A DNA stretch of 32,215 nucleotides from Armatimonadota bacterium (GTDB taxonomy: Bacteria > Armatimonadota > Fimbriimonadia > Fimbriimonadales > GBS-DC). The stretch is taken from the NCBI GenBank assembly GCA_023511915.1, contig JAIMAN010000027.1, positions 1 to 32,215 of the forward strand. The letters run 5' to 3'. How positions within the stretch are numbered: position 1 is the first letter of the stretch; every line of letters begins with the position of its first letter. Shown here in pieces: positions 23,151 through 31,285 of this stretch. The notes under the pieces are model-generated. The model ran no database searches, had not been told where the DNA came from, and was given only the letters and a program-made list of their open reading frames with translations. The translations under genes were made by a program, and so were the position numbers.

Positions 23151-24931
23151 GGCAGTTTCGTTTGCTCCCGTAAGGTCTGTTGCGGCACAAGGTTGTTCTC
23201 GTGGCTCTGGTAGCCTGGCACTTTCGTAATCACGCCGCGCGTCATCGATTCGTAGACGGGGTAAGTGTAGGAGATGGCGATGAGCGCGAGCGTTGCCGTC
23301 ACCCACGGGCGCAGGTTCACCACCAGCGGTGTGGGGGTATCGTGGAGGGCGTCGGCGATGGGGAAATCGATCGCAGGCGCGCGCACGGGCTTGGCGAACA
23401 GCGTACCCACCAGCGAGACGACATAGGCGAGGAACCCGACCACCGCAATCGCGCCGCCCAGCGCGCCCACATGCGACCAGAAGAGCCAGTCGCCGCGATA
23501 GAGCAGCTCGTTGCTGGGGTCAAGGTAGCTGATGCCGATATTGCTCCGACGCGGCGCGCCCTGAAGCCCCGTAATCGAGAGCGCAACCTCGAAAATCACG
23601 AAGCCCAGCATCCACAGGTACGGCGCAGCCAGCGCAAACGGCTTCGCTTTCACATCCACCCCGCGCAGACACGCAATCAGGTAGAGCGTCATCCCCAAGA
23701 AGCTCAGCGTCACCAGCCCGCCGACGGTCGTGTGGAAGTGCCCCACAATCCACGCGGTGTTATGCACGACCAAGTTCAGGTTGTACGAGGCGTTGATAAT
23801 CCCCGTAATCCCGCCAAACAGGAACAGAATCAGCCCCGAAATGAAGTAGGCGAACAGCCACTTGTCCCCTTCCCTGCTCCAGTACGGCAGCTTGCTCCAC
23901 CAGCTGAACAGTCCCTGCCCGCCGTTCTGACGCGCGCCATGCTCCAGCGACGCCGCGACCGTGAACGCCGTGATGAAGCTTGGCAGCGCGACCATGAAGG
24001 TCAGAAACGCATGCCAGAGCTTCCAGCCGCTGCTCAAGCCGCCCTCCGTGTATTGGTGGTGCAGCCCGACGGGAATCGAGAACAGCAGGAACAGCAGGAA
24101 CGCCAGCCGCGCGGCAGGATCCGAGTAGAGCTTGCCACCCGCCAGCTTCGGCAGCATCGTGTAGAGCATAATATACGACGGCAGCAGCCAGAAGTAGACC
24201 AGCGCGTGCCCGAAGAACCAGAACAGCGTGCGCGACAGCAGCGGGTTCACCTCGCTGGCAAGCCCCAGCGACAGCGGCAACATCTGGAACAGCACGGTGG
24301 TCGCCAGCGGCAGGATAATCAGGAACCACAGCGTGAAGTTGACGAGGTTGCCCAGCACCGCCAGCGGCGGTTTCGCGTTCGGGTTCTCCCGTCGCCACGC
24401 AAGCGTGTTGGGTATCCAGTCCAGAAAGTATGGCAGAATGGAGCCAATTAGCAGCAGCGTCGCGCCCACATAGAAAGTCCAGTGCGCGACCATCGGCAGG
24501 TAGAAGGTATACAGCACGGTGGCGCGCCCCGTGAGCATCGCCCACGCCGCCATCAGGGTCCCGCCCACCATCAGCAGCCACGACGCCCACTGCACGCCCA
24601 CCTTCAGCGGACGCTTGAGCTGGTGCAGCATAATCGCGTTCCCGAACGCCACCGCGAAAAAGGTCGTGAACACAATCGCGTTAATCACGCCGTGCAGGGT
24701 CAGCCCCTGATAGTAGTTAATCCCGAAGATCTCCGCCGAGCGGATAATCCCCGCGCGCGCCAGCACCTGATACAGCCCCAGCAGCACGCCCAAAATGAGC
24801 AGAAGAAACGGGACGATGAGCTCGCTCAGCAGAATGAACCGTATCGCGCCAGTGGCTTGGGCAGCGTCCCCACTGCGATCTTGGGCGCTACCCACAGCAA
24901 CGCTCTTCAAGTAATCCCCTGTAATTTGCAT
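23147..24931 (-). CDS. Cytochrome c oxidase subunit I, ba3 type
   Basis: The start at 24931 follows AAGGAGG, giving 594 residues. The ba3 (type B) catalytic subunit has about 13 membrane helices. The haem b ligand H80 lies in YQGLTLHGVINAIVF. The CuB His-Tyr pair H242/Y246 lies in GHALVYFWLLPSY, the CuB histidines H291-H292 in HHQYTE, and haem ligands H398/H400 in WIVGHFHTTVGG. The A-type D-channel signature is not evident, as expected for type B. It is expressed after subunit II and overlaps the SCO gene by 4 bases. Confidence 0.96.
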   Translation of the reverse strand: MQITGDYLKSVAVGSAQDRSGDAAQATGAIRFILLSELIVPFLLLILGVLLGLYQVLARAGIIRSAEIFGINYYQGLTLHGVINAIVFTTFFAVAFGNAIMLHQLKRPLKVGVQWASWLLMVGGTLMAAWAMLTGRATVLYTFYLPMVAHWTFYVGATLLLIGSILPYFLDWIPNTLAWRRENPNAKPPLAVLGNLVNFTLWFLIILPLATTVLFQMLPLSLGLASEVNPLLSRTLFWFFGHALVYFWLLPSYIMLYTMLPKLAGGKLYSDPAARLAFLLFLLFSIPVGLHHQYTEGGLSSGWKLWHAFLTFMVALPSFITAFTVAASLEHGARQNGGQGLFSWWSKLPYWSREGDKWLFAYFISGLILFLFGGITGIINASYNLNLVVHNTAWIVGHFHTTVGGLVTLSFLGMTLYLIACLRGVDVKAKPFALAAPYLWMLGFVIFEVALSITGLQGAPRRSNIGISYLDPSNELLYRGDWLFWSHVGALGGAIAVVGFLAYVVSLVGTLFAKPVRAPAIDFPIADALHDTPTPLVVNLRPWVTATLALIAISYTYPVYESMTRGVITKVPGYQSHENNLVPQQTLREQTKLP

Positions 24932-24942
24932 GGTTTGCCTCC

Positions 24943-25389
24943 TTACTCTACAATCACTTGACCTGCCATGTTCTGATGCCCCAGCCCGCAATACTCATGG
25001 CAGATAATCTGGTACTCCCCTGCCCTGTCGAACTTCACACGGGAGTAGGTCACCGCGCCTGGAATCGCCATCAGGTTCACCAGCGTCTTGTCGATGTGGT
25101 AGCCGTGCATCACATCGCGACTGGTGATGTAAAAATCCACCACCGCGCCGCGCGGCAGCTTAATCTGGTTCACCGTGCCCATATCAAAGCCCCACATGTA
25201 CGCGACGACATCCACCTGATAGCGGTTGGGACCAATCTCCACGACGCGCCCGCGCTCAAACAATCGTGCGTTCGGCAGACAGGTTGGCAAGTCCGCCTGC
25301 AGCCCTTTCGCGGCGTACACTACCAGCCCGAAGAACATCATCACCAACGACAACGCTAACGCCATCGCGCGCTTCTCAAACCGATCCAT
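24943..25389 (-). CDS. Cytochrome c oxidase subunit II, ba3 type
   Basis: The 148 residues have one N-terminal membrane helix (ALALSLVMMFFGLVVYAA) and a small cupredoxin domain. All CuA ligands are present: H95 in DVMHGYHID, and C130, C134, H138 and M141 in CHEYCGLGHQNM. The short length matches the ba3 subunit II. The GGAGG site overlaps the stop of the 39-residue gene upstream, and its own stop overlaps the ribosome site of subunit I. Confidence 0.96.
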   Translation of the reverse strand: MDRFEKRAMALALSLVMMFFGLVVYAAKGLQADLPTCLPNARLFERGRVVEIGPNRYQVDVVAYMWGFDMGTVNQIKLPRGAVVDFYITSRDVMHGYHIDKTLVNLMAIPGAVTYSRVKFDRAGEYQIICHEYCGLGHQNMAGQVIVE

Positions 25390-25393
25390 ACAA

Positions 25394-25513
25394 TCACCTC
25401 CATTTGAGCAACACGCCGTAGGTCGTGAGCCATACCAGCGCGTACACGAAAATCATCGTCACGAAAAACGCCACTGCGCCGACGGGCGTAAAGCTCTCCT
25501 GTGTCTCTCGCAT
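25394..25513 (-). CDS. Cytochrome ba3 oxidase subunit IIa (39 residues)
   Basis: This gene is too short for automatic calling in many pipelines. The 39 residues have a short polar start (MRETQESFTP) and a single membrane helix (GAVAFFVTMIFVYALVWLTTYG), ending LLKWR. It follows GGAGG and precedes subunit II by 4 bases. Thermus ba3 has a subunit IIa of about 34 residues, placed in the same way; this is the same arrangement. It is the first gene of the oxidase operon. Confidence 0.85.
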   Translation of the reverse strand: MRETQESFTPVGAVAFFVTMIFVYALVWLTTYGVLLKWR

Positions 25514-25546
25514 CGCGTTACCTCCGTCTGTTCACATGCTGTATTC

Positions 25547-25577
25547 AGGCTATTCAACCTCTTAGGTTTAATAGCCT
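25547..25577. promoter_or_regulatory. 31-bp near-perfect dyad, candidate operator of the oxidase operon
   Basis: Two 14-bp arms (AGGCTATTCAACCT and AGGTTTAATAGCCT) around CTT pair at 13 of 14 positions. On the minus strand it begins 6 bases beyond the -10, covering the likely transcription start. A protein bound here would block transcription. The Rrf2 regulator at the end of the operon is the natural candidate. Confidence 0.7.
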
Positions 25578-25583
25578 AATAGG

Positions 25584-25613
25584 AGTATACCACACCATCA
25601 GCAGCTTTGTCAA
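25584..25613 (-). promoter_or_regulatory. Oxidase operon promoter (TTGACA-18-TATACT)
   Basis: A perfect -35 (TTGACA, 25608-25613) and near-perfect -10 (TATACT, 25584-25589) are 18 bases apart on the minus strand. The transcript should start near 25577. Confidence 0.8.
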
Positions 25614-25733
25614 GGGGTGAAGGCTCGTTTCGGGGGAAATTCGGCGCGATTTGGGGCGATTAGGGTCTCGTCAGAGGGTCATTTGAGGTATAGTCCCTGC
25701 AGTTTTGGTTGCGAAAAACCGAAAATAGGGGGT

Positions 25734-26954
25734 GTGAGCCTGTTGGAGATCCGCACAGAAGGCTTGGTGGACGATTGGTCGCTGTTGCGCTGGACGGACA
25801 GCGCGGGGGACGCTCTGCGCTTAACGCCGCCCCGCGTTGGCGCAGTCGCCGAGTTGCCCCCTGCCCCGTTCGGTGTGGCGTACCCTGCCCGCTTGGAGGG
25901 GATGGGGCGCGTCTACCTGTGGGCAAATGGGTTCACGGCGCGCCAGCCCACGCTGACGCTGGAGCCTGCGCTGGCGACGCGCTACCTGGAAGCCGCCAGC
26001 GCACTGGTCAAGCAGTACGCGCGGCGCGGCGTGGCGATGGAAACCGCCCAGCAGCATCTCCAGCAGGCGCAGACACTGCAAACCGAGCAGCGATGGGCAG
26101 AGAGCCTCGCGGCGAGCGTCGCCGCCGCTGAAGCGAGTGTAGTGAGTCTTGCACGGGCGCGACTTGAACGCATGCACGGGCGCACGGCGTTTCTGTGGGG
26201 CGTCTGGGTGGACGCGCCTGCTGCCCTTCCCTTCCCTGCCCTCGCGCCGCCGCTGAACCTTGTTGCCCTGCGCAGGCTCGAACCGTCTGACGACTGGCGC
26301 GCCCTGATTCAGCAGGCGCAAGGAACCCGCGCTGCCGTCGCCGCGTTCTGGACGGAGTGCGACCTTTGCCCACACGCAGAAGACGCGCTCCGCGAGACGG
26401 TCGCCGCCTATAGGGGCAGCGTGCGCTACTGGAACATCGCCGCGAACCTGCACCGCATCGAACCCTCCGAGCGCGTCGCGCAGCAGATTGGCGCGCTGTG
26501 CGAGGTCGCGCGGGCAACGGACTTCGGCGTCGTGCGCTTACTGCACGGCGCACACGGCTACCACGAGCCAGGCAGTCCGTATGCCCTGCTGGAATCGTGC
26601 GCCGAGACGGGCACTCCCTACGAAGCGATTCACCTCGAGTGGCAGTGGTACGACGGCGCGCTCTACGACCTCGACCAACTGCTGGAACGCTACGGCGAGT
26701 TGGGCAAGCCGATCCACCTGAGCATCAGCCTTCCGCCAGAGGGGGGGTGGGGCGTCTTCTCGCGCACGGAGCCGCTGGCGTGGCTGGAGGGCGCGTGCCT
26801 GATTGCGCTCAGCAAGCCGTATGTGATTGCGCTGCAGGTTCCGTTGCAGGCGACTGAGCGGAGCGGCGGCGCACTCGACGCAAGCGAGCAGCCCAGCGCG
26901 CATTGGCAACAACTCGCGCAGGTCGCCGCATGGAACGCTTCCCTGCTGGACTAA
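25734..26954 (+). CDS. GH10-like TIM-barrel protein, apparently lacking catalytic acids
   Basis: I use the GTG at 25734 (406 residues). A TTG at 25743, with better spacing from AGGGGG, is an alternative, and the open frame extends upstream without a start site. The first 75 residues form a beta-rich domain, then a helical section (about 84-150). A C-terminal barrel resembles GH10: VRYWNIAANLH where GH10 has its WDVVNE, and GELGKPIHLSISLPPE where GH10 has the ITE nucleophile strand. Both glutamates are thus missing. Similar inactive-looking forms occur in planctomycetes and related phyla (recalled, not searched). Its convergent neighbour, the M48 gene, overlaps by 4 bases. Confidence 0.65.
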   Translation: MSLLEIRTEGLVDDWSLLRWTDSAGDALRLTPPRVGAVAELPPAPFGVAYPARLEGMGRVYLWANGFTARQPTLTLEPALATRYLEAASALVKQYARRGVAMETAQQHLQQAQTLQTEQRWAESLAASVAAAEASVVSLARARLERMHGRTAFLWGVWVDAPAALPFPALAPPLNLVALRRLEPSDDWRALIQQAQGTRAAVAAFWTECDLCPHAEDALRETVAAYRGSVRYWNIAANLHRIEPSERVAQQIGALCEVARATDFGVVRLLHGAHGYHEPGSPYALLESCAETGTPYEAIHLEWQWYDGALYDLDQLLERYGELGKPIHLSISLPPEGGWGVFSRTEPLAWLEGACLIALSKPYVIALQVPLQATERSGGALDASEQPSAHWQQLAQVAAWNASLLD

Positions 26955-28141
26955 AAGCTCGTGCGTACGGCGTCGCTCCAGAGCAGGCGGCGAATCGCTT
27001 CGCGTGCGGCTTCGGCAAGCACCTCAGCAGGCTTACCGGCGAGTTGGGCGTCCTCGTCCAAAACACGCACCACCTCCTGCCCCTTCACCAGCACGGCGCG
27101 CCGATCGCCGCTCAGCTGCACCTCGAACAGTTGCACGCCGTCATCCAGCAGCGTGTTAAGCAGCCCCGCGATACGCTCTGCGCGGGCGCGCGAACTGCCT
27201 AACTCCGCATGCGGCGCAGGGGTGAAGACGCGAATCTTCTCGAACTGCACGGTGTAGAGCCCGTCGGGCTGTTCCTTGTCTTCCATCAGGGCGTGTACCG
27301 CCAGCGCGGGGCTAACCTCGCGGCGGCGGATGGGAATGCCATACTCCTGCAACGCGCGGCGCAGGGTCTCCACACGGTCGCGCGTAATCGGGTGCGTGCG
27401 GAAGATGCCCCAGTCAATCTGCGGGCGCTTGCGCTCCTCCGCCGCCAGCCGCTCCATAAACACCAGCAGCCCCGCGGGGTTGTAGGGCGAGCGACGCAGG
27501 TATTCCAGCGCGGTCAGGTCGGCGTCGATCTCTGCTTCCTGGCTGAAACTGCTCACACGCGCGATGCGGTACAACTGTGCGCCCGTCATCAGTCCCGCAA
27601 AGTCCTGCGACGGCAGCCGCCCGAACGCCCCCACCAGCAACGCGGGCAGCAGCACGCTCTGTTGCACCCGCGCGTCGTCGCGGATGAGTTTCATCACATG
27701 CCGATGCGCGGCGTGCGCAATCTCGTGCGCCAGCACCGCCGCTAACTCGTCGTCGCTGGACACAAACTCCAAGAGCCCCTTGTTCACGAAGATGAAGCCC
27801 CCAGGCACCGAGAAGGCGTTCACATCCTTTTCGTCGATGATGCGGAAGGTGTATTGAAACGGTGCGGGTCCCGACTCTCCGTAGCGCGCCACAGTGGGCG
27901 TCTGGCGCGAAATCTCCGCCAGCGTCTGCCCAATCCGATCGACGCGCTCCACCAGTTCCGCGTCGGTGAGGAACTTGTAGTGTTTCTCGATTTCGGCGAC
28001 GACCTTCTTGCCGAACTCCACTTCTTGCTGGTCGCGCGGCGAGAGGGTGGGCTGTTCGGGCGCGGGTTCCTGCGCCACAAGGAACCCCACCAGCGCCATA
28101 CACGCAATCAGCAGACTCATCGGCTTCCGTAATACTCGCAT
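26951..28141 (-). CDS. M48-family zinc metalloprotease (BepA/LoiP-like), secreted
   Basis: The 396 residues begin with a signal sequence (SLLIACMALVGFLVA). The HEIAH zinc motif is at H139-E140-H143, with E204 (EAEIDAD) as the third ligand. The stretch VNAFSVPGGFIFVNKGLLEF before it is typical of M48 envelope proteases. A C-terminal extension of about 120 residues beyond the catalytic domain (LYTVQFEKIRVFTP onwards) is not recognised. BepA-type enzymes work in outer-membrane protein quality control. It has a strong extended -10 promoter. Confidence 0.93.
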   Translation of the reverse strand: MRVLRKPMSLLIACMALVGFLVAQEPAPEQPTLSPRDQQEVEFGKKVVAEIEKHYKFLTDAELVERVDRIGQTLAEISRQTPTVARYGESGPAPFQYTFRIIDEKDVNAFSVPGGFIFVNKGLLEFVSSDDELAAVLAHEIAHAAHRHVMKLIRDDARVQQSVLLPALLVGAFGRLPSQDFAGLMTGAQLYRIARVSSFSQEAEIDADLTALEYLRRSPYNPAGLLVFMERLAAEERKRPQIDWGIFRTHPITRDRVETLRRALQEYGIPIRRREVSPALAVHALMEDKEQPDGLYTVQFEKIRVFTPAPHAELGSSRARAERIAGLLNTLLDDGVQLFEVQLSGDRRAVLVKGQEVVRVLDEDAQLAGKPAEVLAEAAREAIRRLLWSDAVRTSF

Positions 28142-28162
28142 CGGTTTCTCCCCACAGCAGCG

Positions 28163-28179
28163 CGTCTAATTTATAGACG
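28163..28179. repeat. Small inverted repeat in the M48 leader
   Basis: CGTCTA and TAGACG flank a 5-base spacer between the promoter and the start codon of the M48 gene. It could be an operator or an RNA hairpin. Confidence 0.35.
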
Positions 28180-28203
28180 ATGCGCGACGCGGTCGCGTTC
28201 CCT

Positions 28204-28212
28204 ATTATAGCA
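28204..28212 (-). promoter_or_regulatory. Extended -10 promoter (TGCTATAAT) of the M48 gene
   Basis: TGC followed by TATAAT on the minus strand is an extended -10, which does not need a strong -35. The leader would be about 55 bases. Confidence 0.6.
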
Positions 28213-28224
28213 CATGTCGCGCCG

Positions 28225-29556
28225 TCAGCCGCCCCGCTGGGTCGCGATGAACTCGGCATACCAGCGCCCGCTGGCTTTCATCGTGCGCCGCTGGGTCTCG
28301 AAGTTCACATAGAGTAGCCCGAACCGCTTGCTGTAGCCGAACGCCCACTCGAAGTTGTCCATCAGCGACCAGTAGAAGTAGCCGTGCAGGGGGATGCCTT
28401 CTTGCAGCGCGCGGTGCGCCTGCTCCAAGTGTGCGCGGATGTAGTCCACGCGCAGCGGGTCGTCCACTTCGCCGTGCGCGTCGGGCGCATCTGGGAACGC
28501 CGCGCCGTTCTCAGTGATGTAGAGCGGGATCGCGCCGTACTCGTCGTGAACCCACTTCAGGATTTCGTACAGCCCTTCGGGGTAGACCTCCCAGCCCATC
28601 TCGGTGTGCAGTTTGCCCGCCTGATGCACCGTGCGCGAGCCGATGGGGTCGCTGGCGTCGTAGGCAAGCACATTCCGCGTGTAGTAGTTCACGCCCAGAA
28701 AGTCGATGGACGCGCCAATCGTCTGCATATCGTCGGGGGCGACTTTGGGCGCGAACTCGCCGATAAAATTCAGCACCGTGTCGGGGTACTCGCCGCGAAA
28801 GATGGGGTCTAAAAAGTAGCGGTTGATGAAGTTATGCCACAGGGCAGCGACCATCTGGTCTTGCGGGCTGTCGCTGGCGGGCTGTTGTGGACCCAGATTC
28901 GTCACGATGCCAATCTGTGCGTTGGGTAGCCCCAGCCCGCGCAGTGCCTGCACCGCTTTACCGTGCCCCAGCAGCATGTGGTGTCCTGCCTTCGCGGCTG
29001 CACCGATGTCGCGGATGCCGGGCGCGTGCTGCCCCCACAGGTAGCCCAGCGCCATCACGACCCACGGCTCGTTCAGTGTCGCCCACAGATGCACCCGGTC
29101 GCCCAGCGCGCGGAACATCAGGCAGGCGTAGTCGGCGAACCACTTGGCGCAGTCGCGGTTCGCCCAGCCGCCCATATCTTGCAACTCGGCGGGCAGATCC
29201 CAGTGGTACAGCGTAATCATCGGCGTAATGCCTGCGCCGAGCAGCCCGTCCACCAGCCGCTTGTAGAAGTCCAGCCCCTTGTGGTTGACCGCGCCGCGCC
29301 CTGTGGGCAGCACGCGCCCCCACGCCACCGAGAAGCGGTAGGCGTTCAGCCCCAGCCGACGCATCCACTCGATGTCCTCTTGCCAGCGATGATAGTGGTC
29401 GCATGCGACATCCCCTGTGTCGCCGTTCAGGATTGTGCCCGGCGTGTGGCTGAACCGATGCCAGATAGACGCGCCTGCGCCGTCCGCCAGCGGCGAGCCT
29501 TCAATCTGATACGCCGCCGTCGCCGCGCCCCATAGGAAGCCTTTCGGGAAGTGCAT
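28225..29556 (-). CDS. GH1 beta-glucosidase
   Basis: The ATG at 29556 (443 residues) gives the usual start MHFPKGFLWGAATAAYQIEG; a GTG six codons earlier abuts a GGGGG run. The acid/base E163 (ATLNEPWV) and nucleophile E349 (YITENGAA) are present, with the conserved FLWGAATAAYQIEG, HYHRW and GYFYWSLMDNFEWAFGYSKRFGL. It hydrolyses beta-glucosides or related sugars. No signal peptide is seen, so it is probably cytoplasmic. The adjacent minus-strand gene, 83 bases on, has its own promoter. Confidence 0.97.
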   Translation of the reverse strand: MHFPKGFLWGAATAAYQIEGSPLADGAGASIWHRFSHTPGTILNGDTGDVACDHYHRWQEDIEWMRRLGLNAYRFSVAWGRVLPTGRGAVNHKGLDFYKRLVDGLLGAGITPMITLYHWDLPAELQDMGGWANRDCAKWFADYACLMFRALGDRVHLWATLNEPWVVMALGYLWGQHAPGIRDIGAAAKAGHHMLLGHGKAVQALRGLGLPNAQIGIVTNLGPQQPASDSPQDQMVAALWHNFINRYFLDPIFRGEYPDTVLNFIGEFAPKVAPDDMQTIGASIDFLGVNYYTRNVLAYDASDPIGSRTVHQAGKLHTEMGWEVYPEGLYEILKWVHDEYGAIPLYITENGAAFPDAPDAHGEVDDPLRVDYIRAHLEQAHRALQEGIPLHGYFYWSLMDNFEWAFGYSKRFGLLYVNFETQRRTMKASGRWYAEFIATQRGG

Positions 29557-29641
29557 AGCAAGTTGCAATTTCACCCCCTACGCGAGGACTCCTGCTGCGC
29601 AAGGCGTATGGGAAGCGGCAAGTACAATCGCGGGAGTGGTG

Positions 29642-29647
29642 TATAAT
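29642..29647 (+). promoter_or_regulatory. -10 element of the HAF-repeat gene
   Basis: TATAAT directly preceded by TG (GTGTATAAT) lies on the plus strand. It predicts a start near 29654 and a leader of about 50 bases to the ATG at 29703. Confidence 0.55.
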
Positions 29648-29746
29648 TTTGCACAAGGCTGCGTGTCGCGACTTGGCGACGCGCGAGATTAGTAGGCGCA
29701 CTATGGAACGGAACCTTCTCTTGCGAGTGAACGCGCTCGTAGGGCG

Positions 29747-30802
29747 TTGGTGCTGTCGTTCTGGGCGAACATCGGTTGGACTCAGCGGTTGACTTGGCTG
29801 GGTACGCTGGGGGGGAGCAGAAGCGAGGCACACGGCGTTTCAAGGGATGGCTCAGTGGTGGTCGGATGGGCATACAACGCTTTCGGTCAGACTCGCGCGT
29901 TTCGCTGGACCGTGGACACAGGGATTCAGGAAATTGCAGTGGGGACGGCTTATGGCGTTTCTGCAGACGGTCAAGTGATCGTTGGTGTGGCTGAGGTGGG
30001 CGTGAATCAGATACGCGCGTTTCGCTGGACACAGGCGGGAGGGCTTCAGTCGCTCGGCTCGCTCGGGGGCGTCTGGAGCGAAGCGCACGGGGTATCCGCC
30101 GATGGCGCCGTAGTGGCAGGCTGGTCTCTCACCACCGTGTCCGCAACCTATCGCGCCTTTCGTTGGACTCAATTTGAGGGGATGCAGAATATCGGCTCGC
30201 TAAGTGGCAGTTCCAGCTGGGGGCGAGGCTTATCTGCAGACGGCTCCGTGGTAGTCGGTGAGGACCAAAACCGCGTAGGACGGCTCCGTGCGTTTCGATG
30301 GAGCGCCGCCACAGGGATGCAAGATCTCGGCACGCTCGGAGGGTACCAATCGGGCGCGCGCGGCGTCTCTGCAGACGGCTTGGTCGTCGTCGGCTGGGCT
30401 ACCCTGCCCGGAGAGATCCAACGCGCCTTCCGCTGGACTCCATCTGGCGGGATGCAAGCGCTCGGCTCGTTAGGCAGCGCCAGCGAAGCGCTCAGCGTCT
30501 CTGGAGATGGCTCTGTGGTCGTGGGAAAGTTCCATACCGCAGGTACAAATCGAGCTTTCCGCTGGACTGCATCAGGGGGTATGGAGAACCTGAACCTCAC
30601 TTACGCCAGCTTACTAACCGATGGCTCAATACTGTTTGCGGCGAACTCTATCTCCGCGGATGGACGCTTCATTGTGGGATACGGCTGGAACGCGACGACC
30701 CTGCGCTTAGAAGCGTTCCTGTTGGATACTGTGCCTGAGCCTGCGAGCCTGATTGCGCTTGGCTTGGGGCTGATAGGGCTTGTGCGGCGTCGCTGCAGCT
30801 GA
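29747..30802 (+). CDS. HAF-repeat PEP-CTERM protein, possible frameshift in its signal peptide
   Basis: The reading from a TTG at 29747 gives 351 residues with about six HAF repeats, each holding AFRW and a VSADGSVVVG-like strand, spaced by about 50 residues. A PEP-CTERM tail (VPEPASLIALGLGLIGLVRRR) would direct cleavage by exosortase at the membrane. The signal peptide looks incomplete in this frame (LVLSFWANIGWTQ). An ATG at 29703 with AGTAGG starts a natural N-terminus (MERNLLLRVNALV) in another frame, so a one-base gain or two-base loss near 29735-29745 would join the two. The promoter at 29642 fits the ATG at 29703. Confidence 0.85.
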   Translation: MVLSFWANIGWTQRLTWLGTLGGSRSEAHGVSRDGSVVVGWAYNAFGQTRAFRWTVDTGIQEIAVGTAYGVSADGQVIVGVAEVGVNQIRAFRWTQAGGLQSLGSLGGVWSEAHGVSADGAVVAGWSLTTVSATYRAFRWTQFEGMQNIGSLSGSSSWGRGLSADGSVVVGEDQNRVGRLRAFRWSAATGMQDLGTLGGYQSGARGVSADGLVVVGWATLPGEIQRAFRWTPSGGMQALGSLGSASEALSVSGDGSVVVGKFHTAGTNRAFRWTASGGMENLNLTYASLLTDGSILFAANSISADGRFIVGYGWNATTLRLEAFLLDTVPEPASLIALGLGLIGLVRRRCS

Positions 30803-30814
30803 TTGCCCTGCATC

Positions 30815-31280
30815 CTAAAACGGCGGCGCGGGGGGCTGGGCAACTGCCTGCACCGTCTGCTCGCGGCTGGCGCGATTGCCCGCGCCGTCGGTGGCTTTGT
30901 ATCTCCACCCGCGCCTGACTGACGCTGTTGAGCGTCCACTGCGCCGTGAACGCGCCTCGGTAGCGCGCACCCGCGAGTTGCAGTGCGACGGTCGCCTGCG
31001 TGTTGTCGGGATAGGTCACCACCGCCAGCACCGTCTGCACGCCGCTTTGCAGGTCTAAGACTTCCGCCTCGATCTGCGCTTGTGCGCCCACTGTGAGCAG
31101 GCTGGGCGAGACGGCGACCGCGCCGATGATGGGAGGCGTCGTGTCGGCTGCGCCGTTGCCCCCGCCGCCCCCACCGCCCCCACTGCCTCCGCCGCCACCA
31201 CCGCTGCATGCAATCACTGACGCGCCCGCCACAACCAGCAGCGCATAACACAAACTCCGTAATCCAAACCGAATGCGCAT
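30815..31280 (-). CDS. Poly-glycine lipoprotein, interrupted by a one-base frameshift
   Basis: The ATG at 31280 follows AGGAGG, giving MRIRFGLRSLCYALLVVAGASVIAC with a lipobox (VIAC). A tether of glycines (SGGGGGGSGGGGGGGGN) follows, then an Ig-like domain of about 90 residues (PPIIGAVAVSPSLLTVGAQAQ ... ARVEIQ). As sequenced, the frame then runs on into unlikely Arg/Ser-rich sequence to 30669, overlapping the HAF gene. If one A is removed from the AAA at 30896-30898 (TTT on the plus strand), the domain continues as ATDGAGNRASREQTVQAVAQ and stops at 30815, 12 bases from the HAF stop. The gene starts 5 bases after the WD40/FlgD gene ends. Confidence 0.8.
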
Positions 31281-31285
31281 CGTTG

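Noticed and set aside
23180-24451. A 423-residue plus-strand ORF opposite the oxidase subunit I gene
   Set aside because: Its composition (Arg/Gln/His-rich) is that of antisense readings, and the minus strand has all haem and copper ligands.
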